From Diaporthe sp. PMI_573 (lineage: Eukaryota > Ascomycota > Sordariomycetes > Diaporthales > Diaporthaceae), in the NCBI GenBank assembly GCA_021399435.1, contig JAJTUP010000007.1, positions 310,001-374,000 on the forward strand: a stretch of DNA of 64,000 nucleotides, written 5' to 3'. A model generated the notes under the pieces. The model saw nothing but the letters and a program-made list of their open reading frames with translations. It was not told where the DNA came from and did not search any database. The position numbers were made by a program, and so were the translations under genes. Below, in pieces: positions 52,389 to 64,000 of the stretch (the stretch's first letter is position 1; each line of letters begins with the position of its first letter).

Positions 52389-53725
52389 TCACCACCACGG
52401 ATGCTTCAAGACATCGTCGATGCTCGCCCTCTGAGCGGGATCCAGCCGTGTCATGTTGGTAATCATGTACTTGGCTTCCGGAGTGAGGTGTGGTGCATCA
52501 TCCACCGACCAGCGCTCGAACCTACAGTCGGGATCTTCCGCTGCCTCTGTCTCCGCAATCTCGGAGGCCGTCCGGAAAAGCGTAGTCCATTTCTCGTCGT
52601 TGACATGTTTTAATAGGCTATCAGGAAGTGGACCAAAGTACATGAAATGCCGAACGACTATTTCCTGCTCTGGGGGCATGCCGTTCTCTTTCAGTTGCTT
52701 TATAGTTTCATCATCCAGGATCAACATGGAGCCACCTCCAAGGCCGTAGATGCACTGTGAACAGTAATTGGATGTTAGATATACACATGTACTTGGGGAA
52801 CTCAGGCCGAAAGACCTCTGGATCCACTTACTACTAAGCCCAGAGAGTAGATATCCGACGCTTTGGCAACACCTTTCCCACTCTGTCCTTCAGGGCTCCT
52901 CCACATGACGTTGCCAACTGCGTGAGGTGCCCGAAGCGGCTGTTCGTCCACAAGTTTCAGAGCCAGGTCAAAGTCACCCAAAGCAACCTTCTCTACTCTC
53001 GGCTGTCCCTGTTCGTCATATGCCCAGTCGACCAAGATATTATCGGGCTTCACATCTTGAATGACGTGTGCAGGGTCAGTAATTAAAGCTCGTAGCAGCG
53101 CGGGTTTGGTGATGACTGACCGATATGAATCCAATCCTTATCGTGAAGCTCTTTGACAGCTTCTGCGGTACATCGTAAAATCTTCTTGATTTCTGCAGGT
53201 GGAAAATCTGGGTAGTAGCTCAGAAGTGCCAGGAATGTGTGTTTGTAGTAGTCGTAGACCAAGACTTTATCTTTCAAATTATAGTCAACGTGCATTCGAA
53301 GGCGCTTGCTGTCAGGGAATTCCTTCTTTAGTTGTTGTGATAGCTGGAAGAAGGAGTGCGACACGCGCTTTGCGACGAATGACTGGCCGTGGCAACTGCG
53401 TCGTGCTCGTTAGGTCTGAGGTTGAATGGACAATGGGAAGTTAGGAGTGATCTACCTACTCAAAACACTCTGCCTGATAAATGTCATAGTCTGGGTTTCG
53501 AGAACACGTTCGAAGCACTTCGTTCGTGACGTATTCGCGACCGGATTTGCCCGTTCCTGTAGATGACGTCCTTTGTAGGCATATGTGGTCAAGACCAAGT
53601 GTGCAGCATCCAGTGCGTGATTTGTGCAGTTGAGTGGCTGGACATGTCAGAAGCGCCAGACTATTTGCAAGAATTCTACGAGATCTCATATTCGTCTGCG
53701 GGTGGTTCTTGGCTTTGATGATCAT
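52389..53725 (-). CDS. divergent serine/threonine protein kinase
   Basis: Protein kinase-like fold, 376 residues. Exons 53725-53460, 53395-53121, 53055-52832 and 52754-52389 join in frame. The N-lobe Lys is Lys98 in SFVAKRV. The catalytic loop reads HIDVKPDN (Asp181, Asn186), created at a splice, with His-Ile-Asp in place of His-Arg-Asp. The metal-binding triad reads Asp208-Phe-Asp instead of DFG. The activation segment ends WRSPEG, followed by SDIYSLGLV and the C-terminal RASIDDVLKHPWW. No clear glycine-rich loop is seen. The N-terminal ~50 residues (RSRRILANSLALL) are basic and hydrophobic and could target an organelle. The exact first intron is less certain. The protein could be an active kinase or a scaffold. 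Confidence 0.82.
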
Positions 53726-55176
53726 CGAAGCAGGTCAATCGATGTGCTGTCCCCATCGGCCCCACCGTTCGTGGTTCGTCAAAATCAACGAGCTCGCTCG
53801 TAAGCACGTCAACTTTATCTTCCAGGCGGATATAAGTGTGGAGTCGTAATTTAGTTGCCGTCGTTCTGCTGAAAGTCTGCGGTTTAATGCTCGTGCTCGG
53901 CGTCCTAGGGGCTGGGGTGCCCAGTCTCTAGACGCTGCAGCGCTAGATATCCCCCGATAGGGCAGATATGCACCTGGCGAAACTCGTCCGATTGGGTAAC
54001 GGAGCAGTGTTGGCACATCGCAAGTCAGATTAAACTGTTTGGGAGCTTATAGCCTTCAGGGACATCGTGAAGCGCACTGACCCCGGCAATTTGAGCGGCT
54101 GCTGTGCCAAGGAAACACCGCCCACGGGCATGTGCGTTGGGGGCTCCAATACCGGATCTCGCTGCAGGCCCTTTGGCAAGACGTCGAAATAGATGCACGA
54201 GCATTCCTTAATCGGCTGCACACTGGCAAGCCTCAGAACAGGATATCGGTCAAGGCTCGAAGCTGCACGAGCCGACGAATGGGAAGGTGGATAGGGAGAT
54301 ATCGCACTAATGCCCATCCTGCAATTAGCAAGTAAGTATCACGGCAGGCGTGAGACCGACTGCCCATCTATTCGTTCACCGTCCCGTCTCAACCGCGAAA
54401 ACAACTGTATTATCGGTATCTTCTATATCACCTGCACTGGAGCTCATGGAAGTTTCAGCTGGCTGCATTGGCGCACAGGATCATGCAGGCCAAGGCGCGC
54501 TTACTTTCGCAGGAAATGAGAAGGACGCAGGCGAGAGGAATTTCCAGCTCAGCTAGGCTCACTGGAGATGCTGGGTAAGACTGACACGAACGATCCTGAT
54601 CCAGGCAGAAATCGAGGCTGCCGGGTTCGGTTTGAAGTAAACGGAATGCGACTCGTTCCTCCGTGGACATGCAAAAGACTGGTGAAATGAACCAAGACTG
54701 ATATGATTTGGCAGTTTCAATTTAGCATGTATTTGAACTTCAGCAGCCCAGCCACCGCAGCCCGTTTCGGTCCTCGACAGCAGATTCCTTTACAGTACAG
54801 CCCCGTGTACACGTGTCACACTCGCTTCGATGTTCGGCCGTCAGCCAGCCCGCATGCAGCATATCCTTTTGCACGTGTGGACCACTCCTTGGACATGATT
54901 TGAGGCTGTGGCTGCAGGCGCTTGCGAATCCAGAAATAAAGCCGAACAGAGGATCACTCAAGTAGATACACCAACATAACGTGATCTGCTGCTTTTCTTA
55001 ACTCGTTCAATTCAGTGCGGGGAATTGATACAGTATTGCAATCCCAATGCTCCGCCGGAGCCACAGACACGGCACACCGATCTCATTAGACCTGCCAGGA
55101 GGATTGCTCTGCAACATTCGAACAAGATCTGTCACTTTTTCATACCACCCTGGTCAAATAAGTCTGAACGCTCACA
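53726..55176. other. intergenic, no gene seen
   Basis: Divergent upstream region between the kinase and the ankyrin gene. Only short unsupported frames. Confidence 0.5.
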
Positions 55177-58100
55177 ATGATCTGGATTATCCTGGTCGCC
55201 TCTGCCCTCTTCACGGGTGTGGATGGACTCTTCGAGAGCATTGACGACATTACCAATAATCTGGCCAGTGACCTCGCACCTCTCATTACGCTGTTTGGAG
55301 AGCAGGCGACCAAGCAATTCCTCAGCGAATCTACCAGCTTCATCGACAGCATTATCTTCAGCATGGCACCGCTGGGTTTGATCACAGCTGTCGTGTCCGT
55401 TATCCGCATCTACGGCAGTTCCTCTCAAAAGTCCATCATTGGCAGGTCACAAGAGGCGCATGGAGTAGCTGAGGCTGAGCTCTGCTCATCCACCAGTCAG
55501 GATGTATGCGAGTTATGGTCAAATGGGGGCATCTGCCGCGTATTTGGGCGCCCAAAAATACTGGACTTTGTCTACGACCCCAGCACCAAGCGTGAATTTC
55601 ACCCGAAGTACTCCGAACACAAAATTGGCAAGGGAATTGTCGAGAAGGGCCCGTGCTGTGGAATTATGCGGCCGAGAGACCTGTTTTCCAATGTGAACAT
55701 AGGCCAGAAGTCGAGGCCAACATGGGATATCGCTGGGCTATGGGACCTGTTGTCTTCCAAAAGACCAGGGGGGATGCAAGGATGTTTGCCAGATAACGTC
55801 TCAAAGCCAGAGTCTGGATGGGAGGACGTCTCTTCAAAGCCATGGAAAGAGCCAAGGTCACAGGCCAGGTCTGTTGGGGCTAGACTGGAAGACGAGGACC
55901 TCGAGGCCGAATCGTATGTGAGCCCGAACTTGACCCTAAACATAGGGATCAGAAAAATTCCTCCGGGTCTTCATTGGCTTGTTCTTATTCTCGGTGTCGG
56001 TGTGCAACTCGGCTTCTTCGGGTACGCAACCTGGGCCACTTTTTACGATCCCACGTTTTTGAATGAAGAAGCCCCATCTTCTGAAGCAAAAGTATGGTTC
56101 GCGTTGACAACATCTGGTACTATTCTCTTGGTATTTGGAATGTTCCTATGTGCAAGAATGATTGACCTGAAGTCGGGTGAGCGAAGGTTCAAAAGGTCCG
56201 GAGGGACATCTGACATCTTCTGGCTCCAGCCTGGTGGCCAGCGCATCGGTGATCAGCTTTTCCATGCATTCGCGTACTCAGAGAGAAGGGACGAGTACAT
56301 CACATCTCGAAGGTTGGAAAGTCCACACCGCCAGCACATGCTGCTTCTAGCAGTGATTTCCACCACCTCGGGCTGGGTGCTTCAGTTCGTTGGCTTACGT
56401 GGGTCCCCGGGGTCCATTGCACTGTTCCAATTCATCGCAACCCTCATCATGTCATTTTTGCGCGCGGCCCTTCGCGGAAAACGGCTCGAAGCGAACAGTA
56501 ATCGCTTCGAAGAAGATCAATTCAAGAGAGATAATCTTGTTGAAGGGCATGAACTTGACTGGCAGGCCATGAATATCGACGAAGATGATCAGTGTTGTGG
56601 TAAGCTTTTATTTCCTTGTTTGCCATTATCCCTTGAGCGTGGCTGATCCGAGAACCCCAAAGAAACAAAATGGTACGTCAGCGACCACTTCCCCAATGGT
56701 GACACGGATGTTGCCAAGAAAGAAGTTTACCCGGAAGTTACTATCGAGTCCAGCAAGTACCTGGTGATTGACACGGATGTTTTTGCCAAGTCCACAAAGT
56801 ACTTGCGAGCGTTTTATACCTGGAAAGATGACCTCACAACACATGCTGCGAATCACGCTTCGTGTTGGTTAGCTTCCCAGGAAACGATCACTTCAGATAC
56901 GCTACCTTCCTTGACGACACAGGGCCCACAGAGTGCCTCGGCTTTCCAAATACCACCTCCCTCCCCTTTCCCAAATCCAGGAGCAAAGATCATGCGCTTC
57001 CGATCTCGACTCGCAGAGTTGACAAGCGTGCAACCAGGCTTGCCAGCAGAGCAAGCCTGGGGCGGGGATATACGCACAACAGCCTTGCAGCTGCAGAAGG
57101 CCTTGCAAGTCTCGGCCGAATACATCTTCGCACGGTTCCCCCTGGATCCTGCCTGGGAGACTGAGTCTGCGCCGAAAGCAATTGCTTGGACATCTTCATG
57201 TCGGTTCTCGAGCTTGCCAAAGAAGACACCAAAATTGGGTGGGCTACAAGGGATGGAAGATCACCTCACTGTCGGATTCCAAATGTACAACAGAGATGGC
57301 AAATGGAGTATAAACAGCCATCAGCTCGAGGCTGTGCTGGGACTGTGGTTATGGTCGCTAAAGCGATCGGAGATCCTTACTGGTCATACAACCGAGGAAC
57401 AGCTCATTCGCAGCAAAATGGTCGTCGTTGAAAATTCAACGAAGGACGACATCAAGTCAGCCCTCTTTCTGTGGGTCACCCAGACCCGGCAGGTTCGCGA
57501 ACATGAAGCAAAGTGCGGCGTTTTCAGGTCAGACAATCTCACGATACCAACATCTATCCTCCTTAGCGGAGATCAATCGAACACTTCGTCAAACCGCAAC
57601 TGCGGCGCCTTAAACCAGACCGATACACCCAACGCGGATCAATTCACAATATTGGCCATCCCTACGGATGGGAGTACGTCCTTGCTGCAGTTGATGGCTC
57701 AGGATATCTACACAATCTTTATCAACAAAATTGTTGACATTGTGGGGGATTTGCGCGGTACTGTGGACCCAGAAGAGTACTTTACATTGCGGGAACATTC
57801 ACTTTCGAACACTTCTCGAGCTACACCGTCACTTGAGTTCGCGAATCCTCACATTGACGCGCTTGCCAACACTCTCATTTCAGCCGGCGTAGCAACACGA
57901 GAAGAGGCGCTGATGAGCATCATCCCACCATTTCTGTACCAAAAGAAATTGCCCCTTTTGGATGATGATGTAGTGCAGAGCCTACTGGAATGGGCGAAAT
58001 CCCTCCGTCGGGACTCAAGGTTCCGAGAAGGGGCTGGAGTAATAACCTGGGTTCTCTCCAAATGTCCGGATAGGTTCCAAAAGCAGACTCTCCGATGCTT

Positions 58101-60093
58101 AGGCGACTTATATCGAAGAGCCGTGCGGTCCAAAAGGAGGGCTGACCAGGAGTTCGGGCTAAGTGGGATGCGGAACATGAAAACGCGCCGTGGTGCCCTC
58201 GCGGGTGCCCTCGCGTCAGATCCTCAGATGGAGGACATCCTCGGCTGCTATGAGAATCTTTACCACTTCTTCCACAATCGAAAAATGTCAAAAACTGAAT
58301 ATTTACCTTCAGTGATCAGCAGAGATGTAGACCTCGGCAGCCGCAACTGCCGCAGACACTCTGGAGAACGTGGCTCGGAAGCGACAATAGGACAGAAGAA
58401 TCTCGAGTTGGCATTGACGTTGTGCGAGCGGTTCTATCTTCCCAGCGGCCAGGAATCTGAAGATCAAAACAAATTGTTTGATCTTTTGACATGGGCCCTC
58501 AGCATGAACTTCCCAGAAATGGTTGAAGATTTATGGACGAGTGCCATATCGTTGAAAGGGAATAAGGGGATGTCGCCACTGCGAGTTGCCCTAGATCACA
58601 AATGTCAGCTGGAAACATTCCACTCACTTCTGGACTGGCCCGGAATAGACATTGACGCTCAAGGTTCTGAGTCTGGTCTTGTTGATGACTCAAAAACCCC
58701 TCTGATATGTGCGGTTGAAGCCCATCGCACAGACGTGGCATGTTCGATTCTGAGAAGGGGGGCAAATTTGCACCAGCATGATGGACAAGGCATGACACCA
58801 CTGCAACATTCTTATCGTTGCGGCAATAAAATCACCATACAGTTTCTGCTGGAAAGAGGAGCCGACGTTGACGAGAGAGCTGAGGGCAACCGAGCAGCAC
58901 TGCATTTGGCTGCTGAGGCGAACAGTGAAGCTGTTATAAAGTGGCTGATCGAAGAAGGTGCTGACATTCATGAAAAAGCTGGGGAGAATAGGACGGCACT
59001 CCTGATTGCTTCTAAGGCGAATAACGAGACCGTCATCCGGCTTCTGCTTGAAAATGGAGCTGAGATTTCCGAAAAAGACGAAAGAGGCCGAGCGCCGCTC
59101 CACTATGCTGCCGAGGGGAACAGCAGCGCCGTGATGCGACTTCTGCTGGAGAAAGGTGGCAAGCTTGAAGAGAAGGATGGGAGGGGTCGGACGCCGCTAC
59201 ATACTGCTGCAATGGTAGCCAATCCATCTGTTGTTCAGTTTCTGCTCGAACAGGGGGCCAATATCGACGAGAAAGACGAATGGGATCAAACAGCACTGCA
59301 TCTTGCTTCTGCTAAAGGGCGTGGGCAGGTTGTTCGGCTTCTACTCGAAAAAGGAGCCGACATTGATGCAAAAGATGACGAAGGCCAAACACCCTTGCAT
59401 CGTGCTACTTATCATGGGCATGAGCAGGTTGTTTGGTTTCTAATCGAAAAAGGAGCCGATATCCATACAAAAGACGAATACGACCAAACACTGCTTCATC
59501 TTGCTAGTAGGGGAGGGCATGTGCAATATCTTCGGTTTCTACTCGAAAAGGGAGCCGACATTGATGCAAAAGATGAAAATGGCCAAACACCCTTGCATAT
59601 TACTGCTAGGCGCCATCAGGACTCAGTCATTCGGCTTCTAGTCGAGAGAGGAGCAAATGTTCATGAGAAAGATAACAGCGGCCAAACCGTGTTGCATTTT
59701 GTTGCTGTTGGGCATTGCCGTGAAGAAACCATCCGGTTTCTACTCGAGAAAGGAGCAAATGTTCATGAAAAAGATGAAAACGGCCAAACCGCATTGCATC
59801 TTGCTCCTGCTGGGCAGGGCTACAGGGACATCATCATCCGGCTTCTACTCGAGAATGGAGCGAATGTTCATGAGAAAGACAAAAGCGGCCAAACCGTGTT
59901 GCATATTACTGCTGCTGGGTGGGACGCCGAGTGCTTCTTCCCGCTTCTACTCGAGAAAGGAGCCAATGTTCATGAGAAAGACGAAAATGGCCAAACAGCG
60001 CTGCACCTCATTGCTGCTAATAGACAGCGGAGAGTCAAGGACGCTGCTCAGGTCCTGCTCGAGCAAGGAGCTGATCTGCGCGAGGAAGACTGA
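55177..60093 (+). CDS. membrane-anchored ankyrin-repeat protein, interrupted by in-frame TGA
   Basis: Large fungal protein of a conserved but uncharacterised type: membrane segments at the N-terminal half, ankyrin repeats at the C-terminus. Exons 55177-56599 and 56663-60093 (63-bp intron) give 1617 residues to the TGA at 60091. The N-terminus has a hydrophobic leader and a segment near residues 60-80 (APLGLITAVVSVIRIYG). The family block GRSQEAHGVAEAELCSSTSQ follows, then VCELWSNGGICRVFGRPKIL. Further membrane helices follow (LHWLVLILGVGVQLGFFGYA, TSGTILLVFGMFLCARM and others). After a long helical middle region come about 14 ankyrin repeats with strong consensus (QTALHLA, LLLEKGA and similar). 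The TGA falls inside the fifteenth repeat, which continues in frame to 60429. Ankyrin arrays usually mediate protein binding; the partner is unknown. Confidence 0.85.
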
Positions 60094-60429
60094 GAGGGCC
60101 GAACAGCGTTGCATGTGGCTGCTCAACATAATAAAGAAGATATGTTGCGGCTACTGCTTGAGAAGAGTGTTGCAAACGGATGGACGGATCATCATGATGG
60201 ATCGCTGTGGGCTTACATCGCGAGGGATAATGAGGCTATGGTGGAGCTGCTACAGGCGAATGGAATCAAAAAACCCATGGAAATCGAGAAGAAAGGCCTG
60301 GAAGACGAGGCTGAACCAGATAAGGATGGGGAAGACGAGGACGAGGCAGACGAGGACGAGGACGAGGGAGAGATAGAAGAGAAATCAGAGGAGGAGGTAG
60401 GGAGGAGGGCCAAAAGCGAAAGGAGCTGA
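60094..60429 (+). pseudogene. continuation of the ankyrin protein after the in-frame TGA
   Basis: The same frame stays open for 111 codons past the TGA. It encodes EGRTALHVAAQHNKEDMLRLLLEK, which completes the interrupted repeat, then a weak final repeat (IARDNEAMVELLQANGI) and a highly acidic tail (DEDEADEDEDEGEIEEK). The tail ends at a normal stop. The join is exact, so the TGA is a single-codon interruption with no frameshift. A CGA to TGA change would explain it. Confidence 0.8.
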
Positions 60430-61684
60430 AGGAGCAGAGCTAGAAGGGAAAATTAATCCCAGTGGTAATGAGCAGAACGGCAGGAAAGGCTGGGGCTGTG
60501 ACGAGTGGGGAGAGATACTTGCATTTGAGCTCTCTACAGCTACACCAGCGTACCTAGGGGTTTTGCGGCTGGTAAATTCTATACACCGCGGTCAGCGTTC
60601 ATACACAAGTGTAAAGTCTGCCTGTTTGGAGTCTCCTGGCCTTGGTGCCGATTTGGGGCCTGGGAACGGCGTTTGAAAGCCGAAGATAAGCCTAGCAATG
60701 TATTGAGAGGAATGCTACTCAAGCCTATATAATCCACTCCTGTGACTATAACCTTATGCCAAGGCACTTACTTGCGAGTGGCGCAATGCCCCTGGTTCGC
60801 CCATTTGTTGACGGGGGATGCCTAGAGCTGGGAAAGTGGGAGTCATTTGTATCACGATGCTGGTATGCGATCGTTCGTCGGAAGTGATCCATTGAACAAG
60901 GGAATCATTTTATGGTATTCAACACCCACGATGGCAATCCCACTCGCGCATTCAACGTCCGTGACGGGAATTGAAACCAATGTCATTTTTGGGGCTGTGT
61001 CATGCGTCTACGCTCAACGTCCTCTCAGACATCGATCGAAGGAGGATTTCCCGTTCACAATGCGCTGCTGCGCAGATGAAATTAAAACGCTCGAATGGTG
61101 GCAATCCATCTGCGACCCATATGGCGAGTCAAGAGACGGCATCATCTGAATGTGTCCTTTGATCTTGCCACACGAGAATAGGACGTACCGAATTTGAGCT
61201 GTCATTCGAAAGGTGTGGTTTTAATACACTGAGTTTTGTTCCAAAGCCGGCGCTAGTAGCCTCTCAATCTTGTGGGGATATATCGATGCACAGCGTCTGA
61301 TTATTTTGTATCACGAATGTACTGTAGTAATATTGTGTTTCTCAATTCGGGTGGGCAACGAACTTTGATAATAGCACGATGGTGAAATGCACACAACAAG
61401 CATATTGTTGGTTTCTCCTTCCGATAATTATTGAAATATATTGATTCATTGCCAATGCACAGAATTAGGACGGTTATCAGGCTTGTTCAACCTTTGGTCC
61501 GTTAGATCCCACTTAATCTTGAGCTCTTGAATGCAACATTCAAATTCGGAAACCATCTCGCCGTCTTGGACCAATGAGAGGTGCTCCTTTTCTTGAGTAA
61601 TAGGTACTGAGAGTTTCCCTGCTTGCTAGGACCCAGAACTAATAAAGCCTATCATAGCACAACCCTCGACGTCATCTAACCTAT
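60430..61684. other. intergenic between convergent genes
   Basis: 3' flanks of the ankyrin and transketolase genes. AT-richer near 61300-61450. No gene, RNA or repeat recognised. Confidence 0.55.
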
Positions 61685-64000
61685 CTATAGTTGTCTCCAG
61701 CCATAATCCCTTGCAGATCGACCGTCCAAAAGGGCCAAGTACTGCTTGACCTTCTTCTCGATCCCATTTCCATCGAGTCCGAACCGGTCGTAGTTACTTC
61801 GGTTTGACGCGGAATACCCGTAACTCGTCATACCTATACTTGCTGTGACGTATCTTGCCCATGTAGTCGCTACATACTCTTCGACGCTGACGATAGGCCG
61901 TCCGCCTTGAGGGAAGACAGTATTTTTGTAGTCGTCATCCTGCACCTCAAACAAGTCCAGACTAGGGGCGCTCACAACCCGAGTGGCGATTCCCTGCCTC
62001 TCGAGAGACTCAGCAGCGGCGACAGCATAATGTAGGTTGGTGCCACAGCTGACCAGTGTAAGCTGGTAGTCTGGGTGATCCTGTATGATATAAGCACCTC
62101 GCCGAACCTGATTCCTGTCTGTATTTGGAACTGGGCCTGTGGGATCCCGAGCGATGGATAGCATGGTTGGACGTTTGTCCGACGATAACGCGATTGTCCA
62201 TGCCCCGATGAGCTCTTCAGCATCACAGGGGCGAATGTAGCAGAGGTTTGGCATGGCCCGGTAGAGAGAATCAACTTCAACTGGTTGATGTGTCGGCCCG
62301 TTTTGGCCCTCCTCTGCCTACGAGTCAATACTTGGTCTCACTTCCAGCCATTATTTTGTGAGGTAACTTACGGAATGAGTCGTGGGTTGCGATGTGAATG
62401 ACCGGAAGGTCACTTAATGCTCCCATACGTACACCGGGTGCCGCCTGCAGAAAGTCTGAGTATCAGCGAGGTTCTGATAGTGAGAAAGGGACAGCATTGA
62501 ATCCTTACATAAAGATAGAACATGAAGAAAGTGGCTGTGATGGGGATAAATGTCCCCGGGTTGTAGGCCGCCATCCCATTCGCTATGGAAGCCATGGCGT
62601 GCTCCCTGATGCCATTCCGCAGGTAGCGGCCTTTATACCCCGTCTGAGGTAGGAAAACATCATCTATCGAGTAGGACACCATGTTCGAATTGACGAGGTC
62701 GGCACCCCCGCCACAAAGTGAAGGTATGGCAGCCCACAGCTTTTCCAGAATGCTGCCATTTGTTTCCCGTATCGCCTTCCCCGCAAAGGCCTTGCTGTCA
62801 ATTGCTGATAATAATGATATGCCATCGTTTACGTTCTTATTGAGTCTTTTCTCAAAGGCAGCTGCTTCTTTGGGGTATTGTTTCAAGTACTGGGCCCGTC
62901 GGGCTTCCCATTCCTGCTGAAGGCGAATTCCGTGCTGTCGTCGGTCGCGGAACAGAGCAAGTGCATCGGGTGGGACGACGTGGGTGGATTCAGGATCCAA
63001 CCCTGCAAGCTGCTTGGATCTAGCAATGCTTTCCTTGTCGAAAGCTCCGTGATGTGCTTTGTGTGTCCCTGCTGTCGACGTCCCTACGCCGATTACCGTC
63101 CTTATGTTGATAAACACGGGCTTCCCTTTGCAGGCTTTCGCAAGCTTCAAAGCTCCCACAATCGTCTCGACATCGGTGTTGCCGTCCTGAACGTTTATGA
63201 CTTCCCATCCCTGTGATTGCATCTTGGCATTGATATCTTCAGTGTTGATCCAGTCCAGTGGACCGTCGCAAGTTACGGCATTGTTGTCGTAGATGAGAAC
63301 AAGATTGTCGAGCTGCAGATGGCCAGCAAGGGAGATGGCTGTCAGAGACCATGGTTAGCTGCTCGGTCTTGTTACGGTCTCTAGCAGAAAGAGGCATACC
63401 TTCCAGTGCAACGCCTTCCATGAGACACCCATCGCCCGTTGTGCACCATATTGTTGACTGAATAAGCTCGCATCCGGGCTTGTTGAAATTGGCAGCCAAA
63501 TTCTTGGAGGCAATGGCCAACCCAACGGCATTTGCCACACCCTGTCCTAGAGGCCCCGTCGTCACCTCAACAGCGGGAGCTTGGCGCTCTGGGTGGCCGT
63601 GACACAGGGTGTGGTACCCATTTTCCTTGGGGCTGCCGTAGCCTTTGAGCTCATCGATTGTCCAAGCATCGTATCCCACCAAGTAGTTCATCACATAAAG
63701 GAACATGCTCGCGTGGCCTATCAAACAACAAGTCAGCTCGGTGTGGCAGTTGGAAAATTGGTGCGGTCATTACCATTGGATAGTACAAACCGGTCTCGGT
63801 CAAACCACTCAGGGTCGGCCGGATTGTAGCGCATAACGTACTTCCACAGAGCGACTCCGATTGCAGCCATTCCCAAAGCCGAACCACCGTGGCCGCCTCC
63901 ATTTTGCGTGCATATATCAAACACAAGATTGCGAATTGCTAGCACAGCTGCTTCGTCGTCGCACCCAAGTGCTGCACATTGCTCCAGTCCATTTGCGGTG
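61685..64000 (-). CDS. transketolase, dihydroxyacetone-synthase-like (5' end outside window)
   Basis: Thiamine diphosphate-dependent transfer of two-carbon units between sugar phosphates, or from xylulose 5-phosphate to formaldehyde if a true dihydroxyacetone synthase. Exons 64000(+)-63774, 63717-63400, 63338-62509, 62444-62372 and 62313-61685 join in frame. About 691 residues are visible and a short N-terminus is missing. Motifs include NGGGHGGSALGMA, NGHASMFLY, TTGPLGQGVANAVG, the ThDP motif GDGCLMEGVALE to IYDNN, and HGAFDKES. THDSFQEGQNGPTHQP is formed at the last splice. IYDNNAVTCDG and EGQNGPTHQP favour the dihydroxyacetone-synthase subgroup over ordinary transketolase. The C-terminus reads GWRQL, which is not a standard peroxisomal PTS1. 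Confidence in the family is high and in the subtype moderate. Confidence 0.9.

Overview
The window is nuclear DNA from a filamentous ascomycete (Pezizomycotina). A Sordariomycete is my guess, but I cannot name the genus. The reasons are short GT-AG introns of about 50-115 bp, two fungal Zn2Cys6 regulators, an RTA1-family membrane protein, a DUF1996 secreted protein, an NmrA-like reductase, and a membrane-anchored ankyrin protein of a fungal type. I resolved about 20 protein-coding loci. No tRNA, rRNA, CRISPR array or intact transposon was recognised.

Left third (1-23 kb), housekeeping-like and GC-rich. It holds a six-exon Zn2Cys6 regulator, a bZIP regulator with a Gln-Gln-His repeat tail, a nearly 8 kb gene-poor stretch, a small unknown gene, mitochondrial GatB, and a cytosolic family GH31 glycosidase.

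Middle (24-42.5 kb), accessory in character. An NmrA-like reductase and a zinc alcohol dehydrogenase lie on the same strand. Then come two related, disordered, Asn-rich genes that each carry an in-frame TAG before a shared Cys/His-rich C-terminal module, and a third low-complexity locus with a 21-23 residue tandem repeat. An apparent efflux cassette follows: an MFS transporter, a Zn2Cys6 regulator and an RTA1-like protein. A small tail-anchored or GPI-like Cys-rich protein closes the section.

Right third (44-64 kb). It holds a secreted pre-pro-protein whose start codon reads GTG, a divergent epoxide hydrolase / dienelactone hydrolase pair, a DUF1996 secreted protein, a divergent protein kinase, and a large membrane/ankyrin protein with an in-frame TGA inside its repeat array. 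A transketolase of the dihydroxyacetone-synthase type runs off the right edge.

The most unusual signal is a group of four loci within about 32 kb (28-60 kb). Each is one base away from an uninterrupted reading frame: two TAG stops, one TGA stop and one GTG in place of ATG. All their introns and frames otherwise fit. This could be recent decay (RIP or deamination), stop-codon readthrough, or consensus error. The pair of Cys/His-module genes is the best candidate for something undescribed.
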